Origin: Desulfobacula sp.
GTDB lineage: Bacteria > Desulfobacterota > Desulfobacteria > Desulfobacterales > Desulfobacteraceae
Length of the DNA stretch: 64,000 bases
Assembly (NCBI GenBank): GCA_013792075.1
Contig: VMSR01000095.1
Coordinates: 1-64,000, forward strand
Direction of reading: 5' to 3'
The position numbers and the translations under genes are program-made. Below are positions 1 to 9,035 of this stretch, in pieces. The notes beneath the pieces are model-generated. The model was not told where the DNA came from. It saw only the letters and a list, made by a program, of their open reading frames with translations, and searched no databases. Each line of letters begins with the position of its first letter. Position 1 is the stretch's first letter.

Positions 1-493
1 ATATGAACAACACAAAATCCGTTTCCATAAAGATTTGCAGGGATTGGTGTGCAAACTGGAAATGTTTTAAAAACAAAAATGATGCCTCAAGTTGTTCTAT
101 TGCCTATAGGAAAAATTTTGAGGACACACGCTTATTTTGGGTCTTATTACTGATGGGACAAATTGTTCCCCATTTGAGTCTGAAATCATTGTAGAAAAAG
201 CCAAAGGCCGTCATCAAAAAGGACAAATGTATCCAGCGCATGAGCTGTTTTGATAAATGTAAATTTGATGCCATTTTTTAAGCATGGAATTTTATGTTGG
301 CGTATATGTCTATGAAATAGATAAATTCTATATATTATCCACTTAAAATCGAAAGAATCAATTTTACTGACAAAAACTTTTAATGTATTTGTTCCCTTTA
401 TGAATCATCGAAGAAATCAGCCACTGTTTTAAATCAGGACTTGAAATGATTTTTTTGTATAGATAACCCTTGCTGGACGGAGTTTTTCACACC
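1..493. other. Window edge, no supported gene
   Basis: A 63-codon reading frame lies at 3-194 on the plus strand, but it has no ribosome binding site and no family signature. The sequence after it looks like degraded coding sequence. It may be the remnant of a gene that runs off the left edge. I see nothing else until the radical SAM gene. Confidence 0.3.
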
Positions 494-1486
494 ATGAACA
501 TCGATGACTTAATTAAGAAATCATTTCAAGCTGATCCGCTTTCAGTCGAAGAACTGACTTTTTTTCTATCCCATCCGCCTGATTCTCCTGTGGCAATTAA
601 AACCATGGCTCGGACACGGGAGATCTCCGAAAATCTTGTTTCTGGAAAGGCAGAAATCCATGGCCAACTGGCCCTTGATCTTGCCCCCTGCGCCTGCGAG
701 TGCAAGTTCTGCTCCTTTGCCAGATCAAACCGGATTTTTACCAACGAAACCCGAATAAGCCCTGAAGAGGCGGTATTCTACGCCAGACAACATGAAGAAA
801 ATGGGGCCAATGCCGTATATGTCATGACCACGGCTCAGTACCCTTTCGGGCAGTTCATTGAAATTTCAAAAGAAATCCGGAAAAATCTGAAACCCGAAAC
901 TGTGATGGTGGCTAATGTGGCAGACCAGTCGCTGGAGCGGGCCAAACGGATCAAGGATGTCGGCTACGCCGGGGTATATCACGCCCTGCGTCTTCGTGAA
1001 GGCAGAGACACCGGAATTCCTCCTGAGAAAAGAATAGAAAGCATATACAATTTCAAGGAAGCAGGACTCAAGGTGGGAACCTGTTTGGAGCCCATAGGTC
1101 CTGAGCACACAATTGAAGAGCTTGTGCAGGCCATTCTTCTGGCTGCTTCTATTGAGCCTGTATTCAGCGGGGCCGCCCGCCGCATTGAAATCCCCGGTAC
1201 CGAGATTGCGGCAAGAGGCATGATCAGCGAGCTTCGCATGGCTCAGATCGTAGCCGCGAGCATTCTTGGGACACCCAGAACGGTCAAAGGTTTTTGCACT
1301 CATGAGCCCTGCACTCTGGCTGCATTGGCGGGTGCCAACCTTTTCTGGGCCGAAAGCGGGTCCAACCCAAGGGATACCCAGGAAAAAACAGAACAGGGAA
1401 GGGGGCTTGATGTTGAAGTCTGCGCCAAGATCTACCACGAGAGCGAATGGGACACCCTTGAAGGGCCTTCCGCTTATTTTGTCTGA
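494..1486 (+). CDS. BioB-like radical SAM protein
   Basis: Predicted cytoplasmic radical SAM enzyme of about 330 residues, similar in size and layout to biotin synthase. The iron-sulfur motif CxxxCxxC is visible at about residues 66-73 (C66, C70, C73), followed by a TIM-barrel-like sequence with GxxxGTCLEPIG near residue 195 and a C-terminal BATS-like part. A TTG at 470 would extend it by eight residues, but the ATG at 494 follows an ACGGAG-like ribosome site and fits better. No bio genes lie nearby, so a role in biotin synthesis is not shown; a related sulfur-insertion or methylase-type reaction is possible. The family assignment is firm, the substrate unknown. Confidence 0.8.
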   Translation: MNIDDLIKKSFQADPLSVEELTFFLSHPPDSPVAIKTMARTREISENLVSGKAEIHGQLALDLAPCACECKFCSFARSNRIFTNETRISPEEAVFYARQHEENGANAVYVMTTAQYPFGQFIEISKEIRKNLKPETVMVANVADQSLERAKRIKDVGYAGVYHALRLREGRDTGIPPEKRIESIYNFKEAGLKVGTCLEPIGPEHTIEELVQAILLAASIEPVFSGAARRIEIPGTEIAARGMISELRMAQIVAASILGTPRTVKGFCTHEPCTLAALAGANLFWAESGSNPRDTQEKTEQGRGLDVEVCAKIYHESEWDTLEGPSAYFV

Positions 1487-1560
1487 CGGGTTCGCTCTGT
1501 GAAATATCATTTGCAGGAGTTCCTCTTATAATAAGAAATAAATCAAAAAAAGGTTCTAAA

Positions 1561-1989
1561 ATGAAAAAAAGAGTTCTATCGATTCTCATCACATGGGCCG
1601 CTATAGCTCTATGCGCATCATGGGCCGTAGCTGCCGACACCTATAATTATATCAAGGCAAAGGATCTCAATGTCCGTCTGAGTGCCGGATCACCGATGAT
1701 CATTGTGGATATCTGCCCGGTGGAGCAATTTACCAAAGGGCATGTCAAAGGCTCCATTGAAACCAATGCCTATCCGGTGAAAACCGAAGAAGAAAAAGCA
1801 AAGCTGGCTGCAATCCTGCCAAAACTGAAAGCCTCTGCCGATGACATCATTGTGGTCTGTCCCAAGGGCGGCGGCGGTGCCACCAAAACTGTAGATTATT
1901 ATAAGGCTGGCGGAATTGATGAAAAACGACTGCTGATCCTTGAAAAGGGCATGGGCGAATGGCCGTATGAAACTGAAAAAAGACAATAA
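1561..1989 (+). CDS. Secreted rhodanese-domain protein
   Basis: A 142-residue protein with a signal peptide (hydrophobic residues about 7-24, probable cleavage after AVA) and a single rhodanese domain. The likely catalytic cysteine is C100 in the loop VVCPKGGGGA, where sulfurtransferases carry their persulfide. It should act in the periplasm, possibly in sulfur carry or thiol chemistry. It starts 74 bases after the radical SAM gene and ends just before the TVP38-CCG gene on the same strand, so the three may be co-transcribed. The glycine-rich loop after the cysteine is unusual and may indicate a subfamily with its own substrate. Confidence 0.8.
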   Translation: MKKRVLSILITWAAIALCASWAVAADTYNYIKAKDLNVRLSAGSPMIIVDICPVEQFTKGHVKGSIETNAYPVKTEEEKAKLAAILPKLKASADDIIVVCPKGGGGATKTVDYYKAGGIDEKRLLILEKGMGEWPYETEKRQ

Positions 1990-2063
1990 CAAAACCGAAA
2001 CTGAGAAAACCATTTCGTAAATAAAGCGGATGATCCAATAACCCTTTGATCCGGAAAGACATA

Positions 2064-3920
2064 GTGCAACGACCGAAACAACAGAATCTGAAAAAACTTA
2101 TCATTGTGATTTTTATCATTGGCCTGGTTATTCTTTTTTTCACATTTGACCTGAAACAATACCTGACGCTGGGATTTATCAAGGAGTCCCAGGTCCGTTT
2201 CCAGGAGCTTTACAGTCAGAGCCCCCTATGTGTGACTGTCCTGTTTGTGGCCTTTTATATCCCCGTGATTGCGCTCAACCTCCCCGGTGCAGTCATCCTG
2301 GGGCTTGCGGCCGGAGCCTTGTTCGGCACCTGGACCGGAACTCTTGTCATTTCATTTGCCAGCAGTATCGGCGCGACCCTGGCATGCCTCTTGTCGCGGT
2401 ATCTTTTGCGGGACTGGGTTCAGAAAAAATTCGGGGAAAGGTTGAAAAAAGTCAATGATGGCATCCGGGAGGAAGGCGCTTTTTATTTGTTTTCCATGAG
2501 GCTCATCCCGGCCATCCCCTTTTTCATTATTAATATGGCCATGGGCCTGACCCCCATGCGGCTATGGACTTTTTACTGGGTTTCCCAACTGGGCATGCTC
2601 CCCGGAACGGCTGTTTTTGTTAATGCCGGCAGCCAGATCTCAAAGATTGATTCCCTGTCCGGCATTCTTTCCCCCGGGTTGATCCTGTCTTTGGCATTGC
2701 TGGGCATTTTCCCTTTGATCACCAAAAAGATCCTGAACTGGTACCGCAAGAGATTAAGCTGCGATACAGTGGACACCTATTTTCCTCATCCTCAACCGAT
2801 GGAAAAATCTTCCCGCGGACTCGACACGGCACTCCGGCACATGCAGGCATCCTGTACTAATTGTGGTGCCTGCAAAAAACAGTGTGCCTTTCTCCAGGAG
2901 TATGGCACACCCGGGGAAATGATTGACAGCTATGACTTTTCAACGCCGGAGTTTCAAAAGTTGGCATTTGAGTGCAGCCTGTGCAATCTCTGCCAGGCGA
3001 TATGCCCTGAAAAGCTGGGTCCTGGTAGTCTGTTTATGGGCATCCGAAGGGAAGCGGTCGATTCAGGCCATATGGATTTCTCCCGATACAAGACCATCCT
3101 GGGATATGAAAAAAAAGGAAGTTCCCCTCTGTTTTCTTATTACGCTCTTCCCAGCGGATGCGATACCGTCTTTTTCCCCGGCTGCACTCTGCCGGGGACC
3201 CGGCCGGAAACTACATGGAAACTTTTTGAACATCTGGAAAAGCGTATTTCCCATCTGGGTATTGTCCTTGACTGCTGTCACAAACCCAGCCACGACATAG
3301 GGCGACAGGCGTATTTTGAATCCATGTTCAGAGACATACTTCATTATCTGACCGGAAACGGCATCAAAAAGGTGCTGGTAGCCTGTCCCAACTGCCACAA
3401 AATGTTTACCCAGTATGCATCCGGCCTTGACATTAAAACCGTGTATGAGGTTCTTGATTCAGGGGGTCTGCCTGTCGTGGCGCTCGGGAACAGGGAAGTT
3501 GTCGTCCATGATCCCTGTCCTATGAGAGACGAAACAAACGTTCAGACCGCTGTACGAAACCTCCTGACTGCTTCGGGGATACCATTCGAAGAAATGAAAC
3601 ACTGGGGAAAAAAGACCCTCTGTTGCGGGGAAGGAGGGAGCGTTGGCTTTGTAAGACCTGAACTGGCTAAAAAATGGGGTCTTCTCCGCCAGAAAGAGTC
3701 TGAAAATCGAACCCTTGTTACTTACTGTGCCGGATGTGCCGGGTTTCTGAGCCGGGTAGTGCCAACCGTTCATATTGCCGACATCCTGTTTTTACCGGAA
3801 GGGGCGCTTAGTAGCGGTATCAAGGTTGCCAGGGCTCCTTTTACCTATCTGAACCGCCTGAAGCTCAAACAACGATTTAAAAAAAGGCTTGAACCATGCA
3901 AAAGCCGAGTAAAGGGCTGA
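2064..3920 (+). CDS. TVP38/DedA-type membrane domain fused to CCG ferredoxin domain
   Basis: About 618 residues in two parts. Residues 1-225 are a TVP38/TMEM64 (SNARE-associated) membrane domain with several hydrophobic helices. The rest resembles the HdrD/GlpC/LldE group: two cysteine clusters for 4Fe-4S centres (CTNCGACKKQC and CSLCNLCQAICP) followed by two CCG domains (GCTLPG...DCCH and HDPCPMR...LCCGEGG, then CAGC). The fusion suggests an electron-transfer or disulfide-handling module tied to the membrane. I chose the GTG at 2064, which has GGAAAG seven bases upstream; the TTG at 2046 has no ribosome site. Partner and electron donor are unknown. Confidence 0.8.
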   Translation: MQRPKQQNLKKLIIVIFIIGLVILFFTFDLKQYLTLGFIKESQVRFQELYSQSPLCVTVLFVAFYIPVIALNLPGAVILGLAAGALFGTWTGTLVISFASSIGATLACLLSRYLLRDWVQKKFGERLKKVNDGIREEGAFYLFSMRLIPAIPFFIINMAMGLTPMRLWTFYWVSQLGMLPGTAVFVNAGSQISKIDSLSGILSPGLILSLALLGIFPLITKKILNWYRKRLSCDTVDTYFPHPQPMEKSSRGLDTALRHMQASCTNCGACKKQCAFLQEYGTPGEMIDSYDFSTPEFQKLAFECSLCNLCQAICPEKLGPGSLFMGIRREAVDSGHMDFSRYKTILGYEKKGSSPLFSYYALPSGCDTVFFPGCTLPGTRPETTWKLFEHLEKRISHLGIVLDCCHKPSHDIGRQAYFESMFRDILHYLTGNGIKKVLVACPNCHKMFTQYASGLDIKTVYEVLDSGGLPVVALGNREVVVHDPCPMRDETNVQTAVRNLLTASGIPFEEMKHWGKKTLCCGEGGSVGFVRPELAKKWGLLRQKESENRTLVTYCAGCAGFLSRVVPTVHIADILFLPEGALSSGIKVARAPFTYLNRLKLKQRFKKRLEPCKSRVKG

Positions 3921-4024
3921 CAATGATTTTTTTGATATCAATCGTTCCCTTGGTTTACAAAAGATTAATGAATAGAAGTGAGTCACAGGATTCACAGAAA
4001 TAGTAACTTTAATGGAGGCAGACG

Positions 4025-4744
4025 ATGAAGTTTAGGAAAAAAGCAGGGTGTGTAATAGTGTTGATGATACTCTTGTTTTCCCAATGGGCTATTTGCGCCG
4101 AGGTTGAAACGATCAAAGGCGAAACAGATTGGATGAATGTAGATCATGGGAGCAAGAAAATAGTTTTCAGTGCTACAGTTACAAAAAATTCGTCCAAGTC
4201 AGCAGTGACGGACTGGGGGCAGAGGGGACAGGCCTGGATTGGCTGCAAGGGGGGCTCTCAGGAGGCATTTTTCATTTTCACCACCGATGTGCCGCGTCCA
4301 AAAATCGATGAAGCTATTCGCAAGATGGGGGTCAAGTATAGCAATCAGATTTCCAAGGAAAACTGGAAGGCTCACAGGGAGTTGAAGGAGACCACCACAC
4401 CAAAAGATTTTCTTAATGGTGACTCGGCCATAGTGTCGCTGAAGTTTGAAAAAAATGGAGAAACAGTTCAGGTTCCCATGGAAACCTTGATAGAAGAAAA
4501 AATTGAAATCAATAACAAAGAAGTGCTTCGTCCCCATACGCCCCATTATGTTTACCACGGAACTGGAGAGGCGATCCAGTATCCGTCAGGTTGCATTGTA
4601 TGTCCATCGGATTGCTTTGGCGGAATTATTACGGATAACCGATTGCCGGTACTTACCTATGATAGCTGGTATCGGGTCAATTGGAACCTTATGCCGGCGG
4701 TCGGAAGTAAAGTCCAAGTGATTATCCAGTTTACAGCGCTTTAA
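4025..4744 (+). CDS. Secreted protein of unknown function, YdjY-like
   Basis: A 239-residue protein with a clear signal peptide (hydrophobic stretch 9-24, cleavage probably after ICA). The mature part holds the motif PHTPHYVYHGTGE and a cysteine pair IVCPSDC, which resemble uncharacterised periplasmic YdjY-domain proteins. The ATG follows GGAGGCAGACG, a good ribosome site. It is followed by a strong terminator at 4870, so it ends this chromosomal gene run. The two close cysteines could bind a metal or form a disulfide; that is inference. Export is well supported, function is not. Confidence 0.7.
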   Translation: MKFRKKAGCVIVLMILLFSQWAICAEVETIKGETDWMNVDHGSKKIVFSATVTKNSSKSAVTDWGQRGQAWIGCKGGSQEAFFIFTTDVPRPKIDEAIRKMGVKYSNQISKENWKAHRELKETTTPKDFLNGDSAIVSLKFEKNGETVQVPMETLIEEKIEINNKEVLRPHTPHYVYHGTGEAIQYPSGCIVCPSDCFGGIITDNRLPVLTYDSWYRVNWNLMPAVGSKVQVIIQFTAL

Positions 4745-4869
4745 CTTTTTGCAAAGACAATTCATTAGAGGTCAACTTCCGGGCGGACCCGGACCAAGCA
4801 GGCAAGTAACTTCCTGCCTGGGAATTATTTAAAAGTTATAGTTTGCTCAAGTTTAATTACACATAGCTA

Positions 4870-4904
4870 AAAAGGCTGCCGAAATAAACTCCGGCAGCCT
4901 TTTT
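4870..4904 (+). terminator. Rho-independent terminator
   Basis: A 12-bp perfect stem (AAAAGGCTGCCG / CGGCAGCCTTTT) with a 10-base loop, ending in a run of T. It lies about 125 bases after the secreted-protein gene and can stop its transcription. Confidence 0.9.
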
Positions 4905-5380
4905 GCGAGAGGGGAACCTCAATGATATCCAATCCACCGCAGTAATGAGGTCATCTCAGACTTTGAGTAGAAACATCTCCCCCTTCTAAGTGACAAAAAC
5001 AGCATTCCATTTTTTTTGTAACTTTTAGGATTGGTCCCGATACGGGCTGGGGGGGAGTGCTATTAATTTAAACGTATCGAATCCGACGCTCAAGTATCAA
5101 TATCCTAAGCAAAAATTTTCAGGATCTGAAATTGTAAAAGATACAAATTCTATTTATGACATTTTTAATTAGAAGAAAACTCCTTAATACACATTTTGAT
5201 TTCACGAAAAGGTGTTCAATGTGTCTATGAAAAGGTCCTATATTCCTACCAAATGTGGGCGAGTACTGGCGTTTCAAGACATTGGTGACAATTTTTAGAA
5301 GGGGGGATTGAAAATTATCCGATCCCCCTGATTTTTTACCGGTAAATATTTTCAAAGGAGGTGTCCTTTCAATTTACAAT
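4905..5380. other. Intergenic stretch
   Basis: Non-coding between convergent genes. Apart from short, weak inverted repeats I see no gene, RNA or repeat. Confidence 0.5.
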
Positions 5381-5725
5381 CTATATGTTAGCCCTGATCT
5401 TTCCCAGTAATAACACTTTAATATCTCCATTCGCTTTATAGCTCGCCCAAAGAAGATACGGAGCAAGCAACATTATGCCTCCAAAAACACCGATTAAACC
5501 TAACAATAAACCACCAGGAGAAAAATCATGACGCCAGGCCAGCCATAGGCCGGAAAGCATTAGAAAACACATAAAATCAAAATTGAACTGTCCGGACCAA
5601 GTCAGTGAGGCTATATCGCCAAAAAAGATTGGCAGTAGGTTCCAACCATGATTGAAGACCACAACCCCCGTGATACTAAGGATACTTATAATAAAAACGG
5701 TTAAAAGAATTCGAAATGCACTCAT
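5381..5725 (-). CDS. Small membrane protein
   Basis: A 114-residue protein with three or four hydrophobic segments (about residues 5-24, 45-62, 70-95), so an inner-membrane protein. No family recognised. The ATG is preceded by AAAGGGAGATAAATC, a good ribosome site. It is divergent from the XRE regulator that starts 119 bases away, so the regulator may control it; this is inference from position only. Confidence 0.65.
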   Translation of the reverse strand: MSAFRILLTVFIISILSITGVVVFNHGWNLLPIFFGDIASLTWSGQFNFDFMCFLMLSGLWLAWRHDFSPGGLLLGLIGVFGGIMLLAPYLLWASYKANGDIKVLLLGKIRANI

Positions 5726-5844
5726 GATTTATCTCCCTTTAAAATTAATTTATGTTCCATAATAACCCATAAGATCATTGAATTTAATTTCTGAATATTG
5801 TACCATTCAAGGTAACAAAGTCCATTACCTCTGAGGTAAAATTA

Positions 5845-6657
5845 ATGCTCAAATTAAAGAAAAATATAAAAAAAGATGATTCAATAGGGGATATCTTACG
5901 TTTCTGGCGACAATTAAAAAGAATAAGCCAGATGGATTTGGCCCTGGATGCTGGGATTTCCTCAAAACATTTGAGTTTTGTAGAAACAGGCAAGTCTCAG
6001 CCGAGTCGTGATTTAGTTTTAAAATTGGCCAATTCGCTGAAGGTACCTCTTCGACATCGGAATGGTTTTTTAAAAACAGCAGGTTACTCTTCTGAATTTG
6101 ATGAAGAACCTTTTGACGGACAAAAAATGGAAATCGTCCGACAAGCTTTAAATCGAATGATAAAAATGCATGAACCATACCCTGCTTTGGTTATCAACAC
6201 AGCCTATAAAATTCTTATGACAAATTCCGGATATGATCAAATTATTAAATTCTACCTCGGAGAAAATGCACTAAAGAAGTATGATAATGTTTATCGACTT
6301 ACTTTTGCAGAAGATGGTTTAAGGCAGTATATTAAAGACTGGCCTGTTATAGAACATTTCATGCTTGGGAGATTGTGGGACGAGGTCATCTCAACTCAAA
6401 ATAATGAATTATTTGAATTGTATGAGGATATTTCACCTTTAAGGACGGGTGAAAATCCAATTAATTTTCAGATTGATAATAATCTTCCTATCATGAGTTT
6501 GACCCTGGAAAAAGATTCAATGGAAACAAGTTTTTTTACCACCATTACAATGCTTGGAACACCTCTTGATTTAACAACTCAAGAACTCAGAATAGAGTCC
6601 CTTTTTCCAGCGGATGAAGAAACAAAACAATTATTTCCATTTAAAAATCAGAAATAG
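5845..6657 (+). CDS. XRE-family regulator, MmyB-like
   Basis: A 270-residue transcription regulator. Residues about 14-70 form a helix-turn-helix of the XRE/Cro type (RQLKRISQMDLALDAGIS then SRDLVLKLANSL). The remaining part matches the layout of MmyB-like ligand-binding domains, with the telltale PYPALVINTAYKIL region near residue 110 and a C-terminal ...LFPADEETK. It is divergent from the small membrane-protein gene, which is the obvious candidate target. The ATG follows a weak GAGGTAAA ribosome site. Ligand unknown. Confidence 0.85.
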   Translation: MLKLKKNIKKDDSIGDILRFWRQLKRISQMDLALDAGISSKHLSFVETGKSQPSRDLVLKLANSLKVPLRHRNGFLKTAGYSSEFDEEPFDGQKMEIVRQALNRMIKMHEPYPALVINTAYKILMTNSGYDQIIKFYLGENALKKYDNVYRLTFAEDGLRQYIKDWPVIEHFMLGRLWDEVISTQNNELFELYEDISPLRTGENPINFQIDNNLPIMSLTLEKDSMETSFFTTITMLGTPLDLTTQELRIESLFPADEETKQLFPFKNQK

Positions 6658-7447
6658 AATTCTCAGATCTACTGTGTTTTTTGCAACTAAAGCGTACTGA
6701 AATTTGTTTTGTCGAGCAGCGATTATTATGTCTATAATCGCTCAGGATGAGGCTGAATTTAAGGGCGTGTACTGGCTTTTGTAGGGCTCAGTATAGACAA
6801 ATCCCATGGACCCCCACATATAGTATATAGAGCTTTTTCAGTCTTGAGCTTATTATTCAATTATATGAGCCAAGGGCGTCATGGCTGGGTATGTTTCCAT
6901 ATTCAACTCAATAATATATTAAAAATATAGTAGCCTTGCCCGTTCAATAATCTGTGAATCTGACAAAGATTGATCTTGGTCCGCAGCGCGGACCTTCTTG
7001 CGGACAAAGATAATGACACAGCCCAGCCCCCTCCCTAAAGGTATTTAAAAAATAAATATTTTTTAAATACAACCTCTGGTTCGAGGTACGCACCTGACCA
7101 CGAACCATTTTTTATCTTTGTCAAAAAACTGTCTAAGACCTCCAGTAATCGCCCAAAATCAAAAGATTCCCCTTGGATTGTGGTTTAAACTGGTCCAGGC
7201 GGCACGCCCCTGGAAGGAGGAAATAAGGCCGCAGGCTGCCAGCGCTGAGAATAAGGGCAAGGGGTTATTCCGGCCCAAAGCCGTAACGGTTAATCTCGCA
7301 ACCTCCATTCCAAGAATATGCTTACTGAACCCACGAAGCATAATAATTTCTTTCCCATCTGAATTATTTCATATTCGGTCTGACAAACATTCGCATAAAA
7401 CCGGTAACTGCCAGACCGAACATTAATTGAATTGTTACAAACAAGGA
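6658..7447. other. Long non-coding region at the left edge of the element
   Basis: About 790 bases without a convincing gene. It holds a hairpin at 6719-6741 (GCGATTAT / ATAATCGC) after the regulator, a GGTCCGC/GCGGACC hairpin at 6978-6994, the 30-bp palindrome at 7041-7070 and three copies of GACAAAGAT. Open frames at 7118-7426 (plus) and 7159-7341 (minus) have no ribosome site and no family match. The left boundary of the small integrative element should lie in or near this stretch. Confidence 0.5.
6962..7122. repeat. Palindrome with flanking 9-mer repeats
   Basis: GACAAAGAT occurs at 6962-6970 and 7003-7011 and, inverted (ATCTTTGTC), at 7114-7122. Between the outer copies lie a 7-bp hairpin (6978-6994), a 30-bp perfect palindrome (7041-7070; arms GTATTTAAAAAATA and its complement around AA) and a GGTTCG/CGAACC pair near 7079-7107. 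This density of symmetry suggests an element end, recombination site or replication/partition site. Which of these cannot be told from sequence alone. Confidence 0.6.
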
Positions 7448-7792
7448 TTAAAAACCATCCTTTTCTTTATCAATACTTAATGTCATTGCCATAAAAGAAT
7501 CATGATCGTCTCCCCATGCTTTTCGCACTTTTTCGTCTTTCCATAGAGATATATTTTTGAAAAGTTCAATTGTCGAATCAACAAAATAATTATAGTCATT
7601 TTCATAATCTTCTCTGATCTCCTTTTGATTCCAGGCAAGGAGCTGATCAACTTTACAATAATACTTGGAAAATTCCAAACCATCATCAGGATCATAATTA
7701 GGATCCGCTTTAATCAATTTTCCTTCAAGTGCAATGTACATTAAATCTGCCATCATTCTTTCGTTTGTTTTATCTATAAAATCCGAAATCAT
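7448..7792 (-). CDS. Hypothetical protein
   Basis: A 114-residue acidic protein rich in aromatic residues, with no recognised domain and no membrane segment. I start it at the ATG at 7792 because AAAAGGAAA lies at the right distance; the longer TTG start at 7810 would overlap that site. It lies downstream of the small-element operon on the same strand, separated by about 200 bases that hold a CCCCTTGGGG hairpin. Function unknown. Confidence 0.55.
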   Translation of the reverse strand: MISDFIDKTNERMMADLMYIALEGKLIKADPNYDPDDGLEFSKYYCKVDQLLAWNQKEIREDYENDYNYFVDSTIELFKNISLWKDEKVRKAWGDDHDSFMAMTLSIDKEKDGF

Positions 7793-7995
7793 AACTAATT
7801 TCCTTTTCAAATACGTTTATTTTCTTTGCAATCATCCAACAATAGCTATTACTCTTATCCCCAAGGGGTGTTTATTTATTCCTTTTGCTTAAATCCTGTT
7901 CGCCAAGGGCACCGGTCCAGCCCGACACAAGTCCCGCTTTTACCCGGTTTATGATCGAACCAGGCCCATCCCTAAATGACAAGGGGGATAGGGAC

Positions 7996-8301
7996 TCAGA
8001 CCGGGATTGCTCGTATCTTCCCATGGTCACGGTCACATTCACGACAATACTCTCCACAGTCTTGGGGCAAGCGGACATGATAATTGACACCAGTATCAAT
8101 GAAGCAAACCTCTTTTTTCCGGGTAAGGCGGCCCCCAGCTTCCCAAAAACAATAAATACCATCGTCTGCCGTCTCATGGATTCGCCCTTCTTTAATGATT
8201 CCAAGTTTCAGCATTTTGTTGGCAATCTTGCCTTTGTCGGCACTGTATTTAAATTTGTTGATTTTTAGGTTCGATTTTCCCTTTTTGCATCGAGTTTCCA
8301 T
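7996..8301 (-). CDS. Orphan small protein, copy 1 of a tandem duplication
   Basis: A 101-residue basic protein, near-identical in its last 60 residues to the product of 8730-9035. Visible features are the motif DDGIYCFWEAG and four cysteine/histidine-type positions near the C-terminus (DCGEYCRECDRDHG), which look like a small metal-binding knuckle. The two copies lie 734 bases apart in the same orientation, and the similarity continues past the stop codon, so this is a segmental duplication. The N-terminal halves have diverged more. Function unknown; a DNA-binding or regulatory accessory of the element is possible. Confidence 0.6.
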   Translation of the reverse strand: METRCKKGKSNLKINKFKYSADKGKIANKMLKLGIIKEGRIHETADDGIYCFWEAGGRLTRKKEVCFIDTGVNYHVRLPQDCGEYCRECDRDHGKIRAIPV

Positions 8302-8356
8302 TTTTTAATATTCCTGTTTTTTTGTTTGTAATTTTAGATTGGATGCGATCATTTAG

Positions 8357-8533
8357 TTACAAAATTCCCATAACTTTTTTCCGGACAACTGTATTTTCCA
8401 AGGTCCAGATTTCATAAAGCCCATCATCTCCAACTTCATAAATTTTGCCCTGCTCCACGATCGGATTCCCATCCTGGTCGGTAATGATTGCCGTTGTCTT
8501 TTTTTGTTCATGGTTCCGTCTTGACTTAGCCAT
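8357..8533 (-). CDS. 58-residue orphan protein
   Basis: Small gene of 58 codons, ATG at 8533 and TAA at 8357, lying between the two copies of the 101-residue gene. It carries the short motif DDGLYEIW, close to DDGIYCFWEAG of its neighbours, followed by a similar VRKK, so it may share their C-terminal beta-hairpin. The ATG has an AAGGATTTT site upstream. Weakly supported as a real gene by length, position in the operon and the shared motif. Confidence 0.5.
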   Translation of the reverse strand: MAKSRRNHEQKKTTAIITDQDGNPIVEQGKIYEVGDDGLYEIWTLENTVVRKKVMGIL

Positions 8534-8729
8534 AATAAAATCCTTTGTTATTTTTTTACCGGGCGATCCGGCGGGTTAAATTCAAACCAAGGGGGAATCC
8601 CCCAGGGAAGCAGTCCATGCCCAACCATAGGGGATATACACTTTGTTCTTATTGTTTAAATGTCGGCTTTCTATGGGCACCGATCCGCCCCGACAGATGG
8701 CCAGGCGATAAATGACAAGAAATAGAGAC

Positions 8730-9035
8730 TCAGGCCGGTATTGCACGTATCTTCCCATGGTCACGGTCACATTCCCGACAATACTCCCGACAATCCTGGG
8801 GTAAGCGAACATGGTAATTGATACCAGTATCAATGAAGCAAACCTCTTTTTTCCGGTTTAGGCGGTTTCCTGCTTCCCAAAAGTGATATATGCCATCGTC
8901 TGCCGTCTCGTGAATACGGCCACCTTCAAGCATTTTGATTTCGATCATTTTAACTGCAACCTTCCCGATATCAGTTTTATAACTAAACTTGTTTATTTTC
9001 AGGTTTGATTTTCCCTTTTTGCATCGAGTTTTCAT
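8730..9035 (-). CDS. Orphan small protein, copy 2 of a tandem duplication
   Basis: Paralog of the 7996-8301 product, 101 residues, with the same opening (KTRCKKGKSNLKINKF) and the same C-terminal cysteine cluster DCREYCRECDRDHG. Its ATG overlaps the stop of the upstream coiled-coil gene by four bases, so it is translationally coupled in the operon. This suggests copy 2 is the parent and copy 1 the duplicate. Function unknown. Confidence 0.65.
   Translation of the reverse strand: MKTRCKKGKSNLKINKFSYKTDIGKVAVKMIEIKMLEGGRIHETADDGIYHFWEAGNRLNRKKEVCFIDTGINYHVRLPQDCREYCRECDRDHGKIRAIPA

Noticed and set aside
866-1510. Long open frame opposite the radical SAM gene (214 codons)
   Set aside because: It is a shadow of the well-supported plus-strand gene: no ribosome site and no family signature.
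1690-2182. Overlapping minus-strand frames across rhodanese and TVP38 genes
   Set aside because: Phe-rich, low-complexity translations of the opposite strand without start signals.
7118-7426. 102-codon frame in the left non-coding region
   Set aside because: No ribosome site, no domain, and it overlaps the inverted repeats.
7872-8833. Minus-strand frames overlapping the duplicated orphan genes (7872-8204 and 8582-8833)
   Set aside because: They are out-of-frame readings of the duplicated block; the 101-residue frames have better starts and conserved cysteines.
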